This document shows positions 6,890 to 15,817 of a stretch of DNA of 64,000 bases, piece by piece. A program made the translations under genes and the position numbers. Where the stretch lies: contig NZ_AP022561.1 in assembly GCF_010726245.1 (NCBI RefSeq), positions 2,790,001-2,854,000 on the forward strand, written 5' to 3'. The stretch comes from Mycolicibacterium aichiense (lineage in GTDB: Bacteria > Actinomycetota > Actinomycetes > Mycobacteriales > Mycobacteriaceae). How positions within the stretch are numbered: the first letter of the stretch is position 1; each line of letters begins with the position of its first letter. A model generated the notes under the pieces. The model was not told the origin of the DNA, ran no database searches, and saw only the letters and a program-made list of their open reading frames with translations.

Positions 6890-7684
6890 TCACGCGGTCG
6901 TGGCGATCCCTCCATCGACGGGTACGACCGCGCCCGTCAGATAGCCGCCCGCCCGGCTGGAGAGGAATACGGCGACACCTGCCATATCGTCGTCGCGGCC
7001 GATCCGGCGAAGTGGGGCCGACGCCGCGATCGCCTCGCCGAGCTCGTCGAGAGTTGCCGCCATCATCGTCGACGGGAACGGTCCCGGCGCCACCGCGTTC
7101 ACCGTGATGTGCTGCGGGCCCAGTTCCTTGGCGAGCACTCTGGTGAGTTGATGCAGTGCGGCCTTGCTGCTGGAGTACGAGTAATTGGGCCGTGCCGGAA
7201 TGTGGATGGCGGCGATGCTGCCGATGTTGATGATCCGCGCTGGATCGTCGGCGGTCCCAGCGCTGTGCAGCGCCGGCAGTAGCGCCTGCACCAACCAGAA
7301 TGGCGACTTCAGATTGAGGTCGAGGACCGTGTCCCAGGCGGCATCCGGGAACGTCTCCAATGGCTCGTCCCACATCGCGCCCGCATTGTTGACAAGGATG
7401 TCGAGATTCTCCGAGTCTGCCGTGACGAGCTCAGCGAGGCGCTCGCACTCCTCGTGCCGCGACAGATCAGCAGGGACCGCCATCACCTCACCGAATTCGG
7501 ACAGCTGGTCCCGGGCTTGCGCGCACGCAGCGGGGTCGCGTGAGCTGATCACCACGCGGGCGCCTGCTTGGAGAAGCCCCCGCGCGATCATCATGCCGAT
7601 GCCCCTGGTGCCCCCGGTCACCAGGGCGCGCTTCCCGCTCAGGTCGAAAAGTTCTGCATGCGTATGAAATTGGCGGTCGGCCAC
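6890..7684 (-). CDS. short-chain dehydrogenase/reductase (SDR)
   Basis: 264 residues, classical SDR. It has a Rossmann TGGTRGIG cofactor motif (about 22-29), the NNAG motif, a catalytic Ser in the IINIGSIAA strand, the YSSSK catalytic Tyr/Lys, and a C-terminal PVDGG. Substrate is unknown; the TGGxRGIG type with a basic residue fits NADP(H) or NAD(H). The GTG at 7684 follows GAGAAGGG, a good ribosome binding site. It leads a two-gene unit with the MmyB-type regulator just downstream. Confidence 0.85.
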   Translation of the reverse strand: MADRQFHTHAELFDLSGKRALVTGGTRGIGMMIARGLLQAGARVVISSRDPAACAQARDQLSEFGEVMAVPADLSRHEECERLAELVTADSENLDILVNNAGAMWDEPLETFPDAAWDTVLDLNLKSPFWLVQALLPALHSAGTADDPARIINIGSIAAIHIPARPNYSYSSSKAALHQLTRVLAKELGPQHITVNAVAPGPFPSTMMAATLDELGEAIAASAPLRRIGRDDDMAGVAVFLSSRAGGYLTGAVVPVDGGIATTA

Positions 7685-7858
7685 TTGTCACCCTTCTCAG
7701 TCGTCGGGCGGTCTACTGATCAGCCGATCGGCAGGAAGCCCGAGCGCCAGGCTAGGCGGTGGGGCGGACGTCAAGGAGTTCGCGGTGATACGGGTACTGA
7801 CAGACTCCCCCTTGACCAGTATCCCTTGCGTTCGAACAGACGTGCCTTCAGCGGAAGG

Positions 7859-8182
7859 TCAACTCGGCATAGCAGCTTTGATGACGTCAGCTTGTTTGCG
7901 GGCCAGGTCAAGGATGACATCGCGAGGAGTGGGATTGCCCGGCGCGCTGTCGATCTCCAGGTTGACCAGCACCCGGCCCTGATTGAAGACCACTTCCGAA
8001 ATTTCCGACGCGCCCAACTTCGACGTATCGGCGCGGGTGCCCTGGAACAGGAATCCGTTGGATCCGACATCAATGGGTTCTGCCGTACTGCCGGCGATCT
8101 GTTGGGCGATGGCCTGTTTCATCGGGTCTATCGTGCCGGCCGCTGCAGCTTCATCCGCCAGGACCGGCAGGCTCACCACCAC
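7859..8182 (-). pseudogene. C-terminal fragment of a secreted/lipoprotein-like protein
   Basis: 107 codons from a GTG at 8182 after an upstream in-frame stop. The protein part (about residues 15-107) looks genuine: it contains EPIDVGSNGFLFQGTRADTS and a helical end, like the extracytoplasmic domain of small mycobacterial exported proteins. The N-terminus VVSLPVLADEAAAAG looks like the tail of a signal peptide without its basic start. Only 22 bp separate it from the preceding gene's stop, and the Shine-Dalgarno is weak. I read it as a 5'-truncated remnant. A short intact gene is the alternative. Family not identified. Confidence 0.4.
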
Positions 8183-8204
8183 GCTTCACGGGCACGCGGT
8201 CCCC

Positions 8205-9104
8205 TCATTCAGTGCGGCACCAAGTCCTCAGCTCCGTGACGGCGAGGAACGCGGCCCGCCCGATCGCCGCATCGACGATGGGCAACGACAGATCCGAGCG
8301 TGCTGCGCGGGTGAAAATCGACACCGCTATCGGCACCTCCCCGGGGATCTCAACAACGGCTGCCTCGTTGCGGATCGGTCCGATGGTTCCGGTCTTACCC
8401 GCCACGATGACATCGGCGAACGGAAAGCCGGACCGGATTCGGTGGGGCCAAATCTGTTGCGCCAGAATCGTCCGCATCTCGTGACAGCTGCGCGGGGAGG
8501 CTGCGTCGTCGGTCCAGATCGCGCTCAGCACAGCGTTGATGTCGGCAGCGCTCGTCGCGGTCGTGTACGCAGGATCGAACGCAGCGCTGTCGTGAATACT
8601 GTTGTTGCTGGCCAACAGTCCCACCGCTTCGGTAAGCGTCAGCGCGCCGGCATCATGGATGATCTGTTGCTGTAGGGCTGCAGTTCCGCCGACCACGCGC
8701 GTCGATGCGAGCCCGAGGTCGGCAATCACGGCGTCGATCGGATCCAGCCCGAGGGCGCCGAGGATGATGTCCGCCGCGCCGTTGTCCGATAGCACCATCA
8801 TCATTCGGGCCAAGTCCAGCCACGACAGCGTGACGGGATCGCTGAACAGACTCAACCCGGTAGGCCCGGGCGTGCAATCTGCCGGCACGACGCGGACCGT
8901 GGCGTGCGCGTCGAGGATTCCAGAATCGAAGGCACGCGCCAGCGCAACAAGGACGATCAGCTTGTACACCGATGCGGCGACTACGGGTTCGTCGCCGCCG
9001 ATATCCACCAGGCTGTCCGGCCGGCCGATGGCCTCCGCTCGCAGCCAGCCTTGGCACCCGGCATCCACAAAGACATCGTTGATATTTCGGACTACGTTGC
9101 TCAT
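8205..9104 (-). CDS. BlaB-like cytosolic serine hydrolase of the beta-lactamase/PBP fold
   Basis: 299 residues. The three motifs of penicillin-recognising serine enzymes are present in order and spacing: S45-V-Y-K48, S106-D-N108 and K237-T-G. I see no Glu in an ExxLN omega-loop motif, which class A beta-lactamases use for deacylation, and no signal peptide or lipobox, so the product is probably cytosolic. It overlaps the upstream LysR gene by ATGA (start 9104, stop at 9101), implying translational coupling. In Streptomyces cacaoi, BlaA (LysR) and BlaB (an SxxK-type protein) are encoded together, opposite the beta-lactamase gene they control. This locus has the same layout. The role is therefore more likely regulatory than antibiotic hydrolysis. 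Confidence 0.75.
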   Translation of the reverse strand: MSNVVRNINDVFVDAGCQGWLRAEAIGRPDSLVDIGGDEPVVAASVYKLIVLVALARAFDSGILDAHATVRVVPADCTPGPTGLSLFSDPVTLSWLDLARMMMVLSDNGAADIILGALGLDPIDAVIADLGLASTRVVGGTAALQQQIIHDAGALTLTEAVGLLASNNSIHDSAAFDPAYTTATSAADINAVLSAIWTDDAASPRSCHEMRTILAQQIWPHRIRSGFPFADVIVAGKTGTIGPIRNEAAVVEIPGEVPIAVSIFTRAARSDLSLPIVDAAIGRAAFLAVTELRTWCRTE

Positions 9105-9982
9105 GTTCTGTTCCGCAACAGCTCTCGATCGAGCGCGTGGACGAGATCGCCCAGCTCGCGACCGGGTGCGGTCACTATCCGCACGCGCAATGCGACCTCC
9201 TCGACGAGCATTCGCAGATGGTTTGTTCCGGTGTGGACCGTCGCGGTTGGGGTCGCTAGCCCGAAGCACGTCCCTGTCGCGACCATGGCGCTCACGTCGC
9301 GGTGGGTAGTTGCCGGGTGAAGAGAACTGTCAAGCCCGTGCCGGCGCAGCCCGTCCATCAGCAGGTCGTGGGCAGGTGGGTTGTCCTCCCGTGGAGTGGT
9401 CGCCAGTGTCAGATCGCTCAGCATCTGGGCGCGCGGACTCCTGGTGCTCGCGACTCGATGCCCCGACGGCACAACGACATTGCGATTCACCGCGATAATC
9501 GGGCCGGCGTCCAGGTCCGCGAGAACTGCCGGGTGCGCCACCACAGCGATGTCGATGATCCCACGGCGGAGATCGGCGAGCAGGGCCGTGGTGCCCTTGG
9601 TGACGGTCGTGAGTGGAGCGTCGCTCTGAGTCATCGCAGCGCGCAACGCTACTGTGCAGCGGGACAGGATCTCGTCGTCGAGTTCCGGGATCGCGCCCCA
9701 GCGTAGCCCAGCGGCGGCGCCGAACAGCTGAGCGGCATCAGCGAGCAGACGCGTGGAGTCGTCAACGATCAGCCGCGCGCGTGGCAGCAGCGCTGCCCCG
9801 GCCTCGGTCAGCGTCGCACCGCTGGACGTCCGGTCGACCAACTGCAATCCAAGATGCCGTTCCAGGCGTCGCAGACCTTGCGAGACAGGCGGCTGAGTCA
9901 CGCCGAGGCTTGCGGCGGCCCGGCCGAAATGCCGGTGCTCGGCAACCGCCACGAAGTACCGCAAGTGTCGAATGAGGTCCAC
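9101..9982 (-). CDS. LysR-family regulator, BlaA/AmpR-like
   Basis: 293 residues from a GTG at 9982 that gives the usual LysR opening (VDLIRHLRYFVAVAEHRHFGRAA, first 20 residues characteristic). The winged HTH spans about 5-65 (SLGVTQPPVSQGLRRLERHLG), and the periplasmic-binding-type effector domain follows. A frame to 10069 was rejected: the added sequence is basic and would overlap the divergent promoter. It is divergent from a class A beta-lactamase at 10146 and coupled to the BlaB-like gene at 8205, so induction of the lactamase by beta-lactam or cell-wall stress is the likely job. Confidence 0.85.
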   Translation of the reverse strand: MDLIRHLRYFVAVAEHRHFGRAAASLGVTQPPVSQGLRRLERHLGLQLVDRTSSGATLTEAGAALLPRARLIVDDSTRLLADAAQLFGAAAGLRWGAIPELDDEILSRCTVALRAAMTQSDAPLTTVTKGTTALLADLRRGIIDIAVVAHPAVLADLDAGPIIAVNRNVVVPSGHRVASTRSPRAQMLSDLTLATTPREDNPPAHDLLMDGLRRHGLDSSLHPATTHRDVSAMVATGTCFGLATPTATVHTGTNHLRMLVEEVALRVRIVTAPGRELGDLVHALDRELLRNRT

Positions 9983-10145
9983 GCTTACCCATTCAACACG
10001 ACCACGACGCCGGGCCCAGATCGCCGGAGGTACCTTGTCGTCGGCCAAGATTGGCACTCCTAGATGCACTGATTCACAATCGCTATGGCTGTCGCCGGCC
10101 CGCAGACTTGGCTACGGCACCGCCGGCCGTGCTTCGGTATCGGCC
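9983..10145. promoter_or_regulatory. divergent LysR / beta-lactamase control region
   Basis: The 163-bp gap between the LysR and beta-lactamase starts must hold both promoters and the LysR box. LysR sites follow T-N11-A, but several weak candidates fit and none is compelling, so I do not mark one. Confidence 0.45.
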
Positions 10146-11045
10146 ATGACAGCACACCTGACCCGGCGCCAGGCCCTGGCGGGACTGGCCACAATCGCAG
10201 CGCTGACAGCGTGCCGCAGGGCCGCCGCGGATCCTGTCCCCCGACACACCGCTTCGCTTGACCTCACCCCGATCGAGGATCGCTATTCGGCACGCGTGGG
10301 CATGTATGCCCTCGACCTCGACACGGGCGGCTCTCTCGAGCACCGTGCGGACACCCCATTTTCGATGTGCTCGACCTTCAAGACCTATGCCGTGGCCCGG
10401 GTGTTGCAATTGGCCGAACTCGGTCGACGGGATCTGGCGATGACACAACAGATCGCAGCGTCCGACATCGTCGAGAACTCACCGGTCACCAGCGCCCATG
10501 TCGGTCGGTCGATGCGCCTAGACGAGTTGTGCTCGGCGGCATTGATCAACTCCGACAACGCCGCCGGCAATCTTCTGTTGCGATGCATCGGCGGGCCGCC
10601 AGAGATCACCACCTTCGCGCGCAGTGTCGGTGACGACCGGAGCCGGCTGGACCGTTGGGAAACCGAACTGAACGCTGCGGTGCCCGGGGATCCGCGCGAC
10701 ACGACGACTCCGCGCGCCCTTTCAGCGGGCTACCGAGAAGTGTTGACCGGCAAAGTGTTAAACGACGGACACCGCGAGCAGATGCTGGGCTGGATGAGCC
10801 GGAACGCCACGTCGGAGAAGCGTTTCCGAGCAGGTCTGCCCACGGGCTGGACCAGCGCCGACAAGACCGGCGCTGGAAGTTTTGGCTCCACCAACGATGC
10901 CGGATTGCTCAGCGGGCCCAACGGGCAACGGATCATCATGGCCGTCCTCACCCGCTCGCGCGACGACGAGCCCGATGCGCCACCCCTCAACAACGCCATC
11001 GCCGAGACGGTGCGACTCACTCTGGCAGCATTCGATCGTCAGTGA
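10146..11045 (+). CDS. class A beta-lactamase, Tat-exported
   Basis: 299 residues. All class A hallmarks are present: S76-T-F-K79 (SxxK), S136-D-N138, E172-x-x-x-N176 (the E166/N170 omega-loop pair) and K240-T-G. The leader starts MTAHLTRRQALAG, a twin-arginine motif, and continues to LTAC at 20-23, so it is a Tat substrate and possibly a lipoprotein. The start at 10146 places the RR motif near the N-terminus; the frame is open upstream to 9972 but that region is the divergent promoter. It hydrolyses penicillins and related drugs in the periplasm-like space. It is controlled presumably by the divergent LysR together with the BlaB-like protein. Confidence 0.92.
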   Translation: MTAHLTRRQALAGLATIAALTACRRAAADPVPRHTASLDLTPIEDRYSARVGMYALDLDTGGSLEHRADTPFSMCSTFKTYAVARVLQLAELGRRDLAMTQQIAASDIVENSPVTSAHVGRSMRLDELCSAALINSDNAAGNLLLRCIGGPPEITTFARSVGDDRSRLDRWETELNAAVPGDPRDTTTPRALSAGYREVLTGKVLNDGHREQMLGWMSRNATSEKRFRAGLPTGWTSADKTGAGSFGSTNDAGLLSGPNGQRIIMAVLTRSRDDEPDAPPLNNAIAETVRLTLAAFDRQ

Positions 11046-11129
11046 GGCACTGGAAGTCCATCGGCCGGTCGCCGGCCTGATCCCGCAGGCCCTGGTTGCC
11101 CGAGCGCCGCTTCAGGGACGCGCAACCAC

Positions 11130-12782
11130 TCAACCGGTGGCGGCGAAAGGAGTGGCTCTCGCGTCTGAGCGCGAGCGAGAGCTCTGCACAGAGGGAGTCC
11201 GGTAGAGGCGACGATGCACAGTGACGCGGGACGGCCTCGGCTCCTGCGGTGCTTGACATCTGCTGATCGGGCCTGTGTACGAGAGCTTTTCGCTGGGGCG
11301 CAACACTGCGGGGATGGTCATCAGCAGGATCTGCAGATCTAGCGCGAGCGACCAGTTCTCGATATAGAAGTTGTCCCACTCGACACGATCATCAATGGAC
11401 GTCTGGCCTCGCAGTCCGTGCACTTGCGCCCAGCCGGTCATCCCTGCCTTGACGCGGTGCCGTTCGCCGTACCGCCGGATCTGTGAGTCGAAACGCTCTA
11501 CGTACTCCGGGCGTTCTGGGCGGGGCCCGACAAGGCTCATGTCTCCCCTGATCACGTTGAGGAGTTGTGGGAGTTCGTCAAGGGAGCTCACGCGCATCAG
11601 TTTGCCGATTCTGGTGCGCCGGTCGGCACCCTCTACCCCACCCGGCGCCCTGCCGTCGTGGACGACGAACGCCGTGTCACGAGGCCGGGGCATGCGCATC
11701 GATCTGAACTTCAGGCAGTCGAACACAATTCCATCCCGGCCGACTCGGGGCTGACGGAAGAAGATCGGACCCGGTGAGGACAGTCGCACAGCAGCCATCA
11801 GGAACAGGAACAGTGGCGAGATGACGGTGAGGACGGCGGTCGCGATGACGCGATCACTGATGTGCTTGGTGGTGAATTGCCAGCTCCGCGGATTGGTGCT
11901 GGACAACGTCATCACGGGCAGACCACCGACATAATCCATGCGGCATCGCTGCCCGATCGTGTCGAACATCCGCGGAACGATCCATACCGTCAGCCCAGCG
12001 AGGCGCGCAGTCTTCATCGCCGAAACCAGATCCTTGTCCCTGGTCCTGGAGAAGGCCACCACCAGGGCCTCTGCCCCCGTGGCCCTGATCGCATCGGCGA
12101 TGGTGGCCGGTGTGCCAACCGCAGGAATGGGGCAGTCCCCCGCTGACGCGGCCCACGGCGCGTCCGCGTCGACCAGGCCGACCGGCCGGATGCCGTATCG
12201 AGGGTTGTCACGGAAGCGTTTCGCGAGATGACAGGCGATCTCGCCGTTGCCCATGATCAAAGTCGGTGACTGCAGGACCTGGTTGCGACGCAGTGCGCGC
12301 TGCACGACAACCGCGAACAACCTCCCGATCGGCAGACCCATTGCGGTCGTCAGCCACACCTGTGCAACAGTGTCGCCCAAGTCGCCGGCGATGTCGGCGA
12401 ACGCCATTCCCGCCAGCAGCAGCATGGCCGCCAGCGCCGCAGCTGCCTGAACAGACATGAACTCGCCGATGAGGGTGTCGTGCAACTTGGGTCGATACGA
12501 CGCGCGGGCAGCCAAGATGACAACGACCAACGGCGCATAACACGCCATCATCCAGAGCGGCGGCATCGGCAGTCCGGCGTTGTGCGCCAAGCTCAAACCG
12601 ATAGCGGAGGCGGCGGACGCCGAAGTCAGGTCCGCGGCAAATGTGATCGCCAGGCCCACAGTCCCTTTCGTCGGCCCAAGACGACCAGGTGCAGTGTGCG
12701 AGGTGCGGCCCGGCAGCCCCGGTGAAAGGCCGCTACTCGGGAGCGATCCACGGTCACTAGCGCTCTGCGCCATATCCGACAC
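11130..12782 (-). CDS. polyprenyl-phosphate sugar-1-phosphate transferase
   Basis: 550 residues, the size of the WbaP/CpsE group. Four or five N-terminal membrane helices (about 45-165) precede a Rossmann-like CoA-binding/flavodoxin-like domain (TLIMGNGEIACHLAKRF). A further helix (about 310-335) leads into the bacterial sugar-transferase catalytic domain, with FRQPRVGRDG, LKFRSM, RVSSLDELPQLLNV and the hallmark LVGPRPERP. It transfers a hexose-1-phosphate to decaprenyl or undecaprenyl phosphate, the first step of a surface polysaccharide. The C-terminus carries about 60 extra Arg/Ser-rich residues. No other polysaccharide genes are adjacent, which is unusual. Confidence 0.88.
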   Translation of the reverse strand: MSDMAQSASDRGSLPSSGLSPGLPGRTSHTAPGRLGPTKGTVGLAITFAADLTSASAASAIGLSLAHNAGLPMPPLWMMACYAPLVVVILAARASYRPKLHDTLIGEFMSVQAAAALAAMLLLAGMAFADIAGDLGDTVAQVWLTTAMGLPIGRLFAVVVQRALRRNQVLQSPTLIMGNGEIACHLAKRFRDNPRYGIRPVGLVDADAPWAASAGDCPIPAVGTPATIADAIRATGAEALVVAFSRTRDKDLVSAMKTARLAGLTVWIVPRMFDTIGQRCRMDYVGGLPVMTLSSTNPRSWQFTTKHISDRVIATAVLTVISPLFLFLMAAVRLSSPGPIFFRQPRVGRDGIVFDCLKFRSMRMPRPRDTAFVVHDGRAPGGVEGADRRTRIGKLMRVSSLDELPQLLNVIRGDMSLVGPRPERPEYVERFDSQIRRYGERHRVKAGMTGWAQVHGLRGQTSIDDRVEWDNFYIENWSLALDLQILLMTIPAVLRPSEKLSYTGPISRCQAPQEPRPSRVTVHRRLYRTPSVQSSRSRSDARATPFAATG

Positions 12783-13032
12783 CGTCCGCTCTCCCCCGTC
12801 ACGACCACAGCCAAACCAAGAAGAGCCGTCGCGATCCGTGATGTGACGGCTTCCGCAATTCGCGGTGTTAATAACCCATCAGAGGTTCGGCGAAACATTG
12901 GCGTGAACCGTTGCGGTACCCCGCGTCGCGATGACGTCCTCGCAATCGATTACGGCACAAATCAATTGTGCGTCGATCATTCTCGCCGTCGAAGACGCTG
13001 CAATGGTCCCCTCGCACCGTAGGCTTCACGGC

Positions 13033-13242
13033 GTGCACACCGTGATCCTGGCCAGTGCTGCGTCAACGGCGGCTCTGACAGTGGGACTGGCTGCCTATGC
13101 GGCATTGATCTTCGCCGGCATTGCGGTCGCGATCTACGACTTCCGTCGACACCGGCGGGGCCGGGCAATCGCAGCGACGGTGATGGTCGGGTTGCTGACC
13201 CTCCTCGGACTGGTGATCGCGATCGTCAGCAGTGTGGTGTGA
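13033..13242 (+). CDS. small two-helix membrane protein
   Basis: About 69 residues from a GTG at 13033, with ATGs at 13003 and 12931 as longer alternatives. Two clear transmembrane helices (about 12-34 and 48-68) flank a basic RRHRRGR loop, giving an inside-loop hairpin. No family is recognised. It sits alone between the divergent sugar transferase and the 13320 gene and has no strong ribosome binding site. Probably a real small protein on the strength of helix pattern and charge distribution. Confidence 0.45.
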   Translation: MHTVILASAASTAALTVGLAAYAALIFAGIAVAIYDFRRHRRGRAIAATVMVGLLTLLGLVIAIVSSVV

Positions 13243-13319
13243 ACGGGGCACGATCCAGGGTGACTGGGCGAGGCGCCGCCGATTTGGCAGGGTGAACCAT
13301 CCGCCACGAAGGAGACGTC

Positions 13320-13646
13320 ATGGGCCTGTTCAGAAAGACCGAGCGCCGTAATCCGGATCCAGCCGAAACCCATGTCTACTACTCGACGCCCTTTGGCGAC
13401 ACCGACGATGGGAATCAGAAGCTGTTCTTCCTCCAGCGGGAGGGCGTCTTGTTCATGCCGGTCTTTCTCAGCGTGGACTCGATGAAAGAGTTCTACAGAC
13501 AATCGAACCGCGCCGCCTACGCGGTTCTCCAGGGCGACGTCACAAGCGTCAGTGACCTGATCCGGTCCATCGACGTGTTGAAGGGTGCTGGGATCGTCAT
13601 CGAACCGTTGAGCGCAAACCCGATCGAAATCCCGCCCACCGCCTGA
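13320..13646 (+). CDS. small conserved hypothetical, SseB-like
   Basis: 108 residues with a strong ribosome binding site (GAAGGAGACGTC) right before the ATG. The pattern of beta strands FFLQREGVLFMPVFLSVDS followed by a helix and a VLKGAGIVIEPL end is reminiscent of the SseB N-terminal domain (a protein of uncertain role). The assignment is loose. It ends 6 bp from the convergent phospholipase D gene. Confidence 0.6.
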   Translation: MGLFRKTERRNPDPAETHVYYSTPFGDTDDGNQKLFFLQREGVLFMPVFLSVDSMKEFYRQSNRAAYAVLQGDVTSVSDLIRSIDVLKGAGIVIEPLSANPIEIPPTA

Positions 13647-13652
13647 CGTGCT

Positions 13653-15203
13653 CTACAGCCGATCGCGGATTCGGTCGCGATACGAGCGCCCGTCCGGGTC
13701 GTAGATCATGCGGTACAGGGGCTCCGCCCACACGCGGGTCCGCCAGCCGAGACGCTCTGGCTTGTGCCGCCGCAAGCGACCCGGTGGCCTCTCCCCCTGA
13801 CATCCCGACAGATACCACGCGTCAAGTGCCTCCGCCGCGGCGACGATCTCGCGTACCGCGGTGACCGGGTCGACCAGATCTCCGTCCGCGCTCCCATCAG
13901 CCGGCCGGTCCAGGTGCTCACGCAGGAGTCGCAGTCTCAGGTCGCGAGCGAAGATGCCCTCGGAATCGAGTACCGCACAGGATAGTTCGCTGTCGTGGGT
14001 CCAGGACCGCCGGTTCAGGTTGTCGCTACCGACGCAGGCCCAGATGTCGTCGATCACGCAGACCTTCGCATGCACGTATACCGGTGTGCCACGGTGATTC
14101 TCGACGTCGAAGATGTGGACACGCTCCGGACTCGCAGCCTGACATGTCGCAATCGCCTGCCAGCGGCCGACCTGGTTCGGCGGCAGTTGCAACCGACCGT
14201 CGACGTCGGGGTGGCGCGGGATCACCGCCACCAGGTGGAGATCGGGGTTGGTGCGCAGTGCGTGGGCGAACAAGGTGGCCACCCGTGCCGACCACAGATA
14301 TTGGTCCTCGACGTAGATCAGTCGGCGGGCGCGGGGTACGACTTTGTTGTACGCGCGGGCGATGCTGCGCTCCCCCCGGGGCGCAAAGGCGTACCGGAAG
14401 TGCGCATCCGGGTAAGTGCGCAACACCTGCACGGTGTGAGGTCCACACGCCGGCGGATCTGGTGGTTGTTCCGGTAGCCGGTCCGCCGAGAGGTCCGCGC
14501 CTCGCAACTTGTCCATCACCCAGGCGACGGGCGACAACGCGTCGAGCGGCGTCGGATCCTTCCAGCGTTCCCGGAAGGTGGTGTCGAGTACCCCGACGGC
14601 CGGCCCGCGGATCTGCAGCTGCACGTCATGCCATGGCGGAGTGCTCCCATAGCATTCGGCCATCTGCACCGCCTGCGGGTCACCCTCGTGCGATTCGTCA
14701 TCGCGGCGGGAATGGCACAGGTCGATGCCGCCGGCAAATGCGATATCGCGTTGGGGCGCTTCGGGATGCCGAATCACGACCAGTTTCTGGTGATGCGATC
14801 CGCCCACCCGCACGCGCTGATCCAACAGCACCTCGCCGCCGGCCGCTTCGATGGCCTCACCCAGATGCTGGTTCTCCTCTTCGCTGTACTGAAACTTGTC
14901 CAGATGCGATCGCCACACCAGGCCCTTGACCACCACGCCGCGTTTCGCGGCCTGGCAGAACAGGTCCCGGATCGTCGGGCCGCCGTCGCGCAGGAGTTCG
15001 TCGGGGTCGCCACGCCAGTCGGTGAAGAAGACGTAGTCGCCTGCACGTAGGGCCTCCACTTCGGCGACCAGCCGTTCGAAATAGGTGGCACCGTGAACGA
15101 GCGGTTCGGCGCGGTTGCCCTCCGACCATGCCGGTATCCGGGCGGCGGGGTTACCTCGCTCGTCACGGGTCAGGAACCAATCGGCCGGCGTCACCACGCC
15201 CAT
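13653..15203 (-). CDS. phospholipase D family protein
   Basis: 516 residues with two HKD-type motifs. The second, H378-A-K380-V-C-V-I-D385, is complete and followed by GSDNLNRRS. The first, H138-Q-K140, has Arg145 where the Asp normally stands, a variation seen in some cytosolic PLD relatives. No signal peptide is evident (starts MGVVTPADWF), so it acts inside the cell or at the inner leaflet. Likely substrates are phosphodiester lipids such as phosphatidylglycerol or cardiolipin. It is divergent from the SRPBCC gene at 15276. Confidence 0.85.
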   Translation of the reverse strand: MGVVTPADWFLTRDERGNPAARIPAWSEGNRAEPLVHGATYFERLVAEVEALRAGDYVFFTDWRGDPDELLRDGGPTIRDLFCQAAKRGVVVKGLVWRSHLDKFQYSEEENQHLGEAIEAAGGEVLLDQRVRVGGSHHQKLVVIRHPEAPQRDIAFAGGIDLCHSRRDDESHEGDPQAVQMAECYGSTPPWHDVQLQIRGPAVGVLDTTFRERWKDPTPLDALSPVAWVMDKLRGADLSADRLPEQPPDPPACGPHTVQVLRTYPDAHFRYAFAPRGERSIARAYNKVVPRARRLIYVEDQYLWSARVATLFAHALRTNPDLHLVAVIPRHPDVDGRLQLPPNQVGRWQAIATCQAASPERVHIFDVENHRGTPVYVHAKVCVIDDIWACVGSDNLNRRSWTHDSELSCAVLDSEGIFARDLRLRLLREHLDRPADGSADGDLVDPVTAVREIVAAAEALDAWYLSGCQGERPPGRLRRHKPERLGWRTRVWAEPLYRMIYDPDGRSYRDRIRDRL

Positions 15204-15275
15204 GAAGTGCCCGTTCGGCAGTCGGGCTACACCAGGCCACTACTGGGTGGGTACCGCACGTGACAGGATCCATTG

Positions 15276-15749
15276 GTGAGCGAACGCATCGAGGTTCAAC
15301 GATTCATCCCCGCGCCGGCCGCGGACATCTTCGCGGTCCTCTGCGATCCGCAGGGGCACGTCGCGATCGACGCCACCGGCATGTTGCAGGACGCCGACGG
15401 GTCGTCCGTCGGCGCGGTGGGCGACAGCTTCGTTGTGCACATGGACCGCGAATCGCTCAACGACTATCCGTTGGGCAAGTACGACGTCACCGTGTCGATC
15501 ACGCAATTCGAACGGGACAGTCTGATCGCCTGGACGATCTTCGGCCAGCTGAAGCCCGACATCGGGCATGTATACGGCTACCGCCTGGAGCCGGCGGACG
15601 GCGGTACCGCGGTCACTTCGTTCTACGACTGGTCCGACATCGATCAGCACTGGCGCGACGCCAAGATCTTCCCGATCGTCGGTGAGCCGGCATTGCGCGC
15701 GACACTCGGCATCCTCGAGCGGGCCGTGCGGCGAGGCTATCCGCGGTAG
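15276..15749 (+). CDS. SRPBCC-family (polyketide cyclase/START-like) protein
   Basis: 157 residues. The opening ERIEVQRFIPAPAADIFAVLCDP is the standard first strand and helix of the SRPBCC helix-grip fold, and the last long helix (LRATLGILERAVRRGY) closes the pocket. These proteins bind hydrophobic ligands; the exact role is not predictable. A GTG at 15276 is preferred to the TTG one codon earlier. Confidence 0.8.
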   Translation: MSERIEVQRFIPAPAADIFAVLCDPQGHVAIDATGMLQDADGSSVGAVGDSFVVHMDRESLNDYPLGKYDVTVSITQFERDSLIAWTIFGQLKPDIGHVYGYRLEPADGGTAVTSFYDWSDIDQHWRDAKIFPIVGEPALRATLGILERAVRRGYPR

Positions 15750-15817
15750 CCGCCGCGCACAGCTCACTCACGCGGGCGGTCAAGGTCAGTCCAAGTTCGG
15801 CGGCCGACTGTGGACGC

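Noticed and set aside
5958..7373. Extended 471-codon frame for the XRE regulator
   Set aside because: The extra N-terminal 174 codons lie antiparallel-frame within the SDR gene and show no domain; the ATG at 6851 starts the HTH directly.
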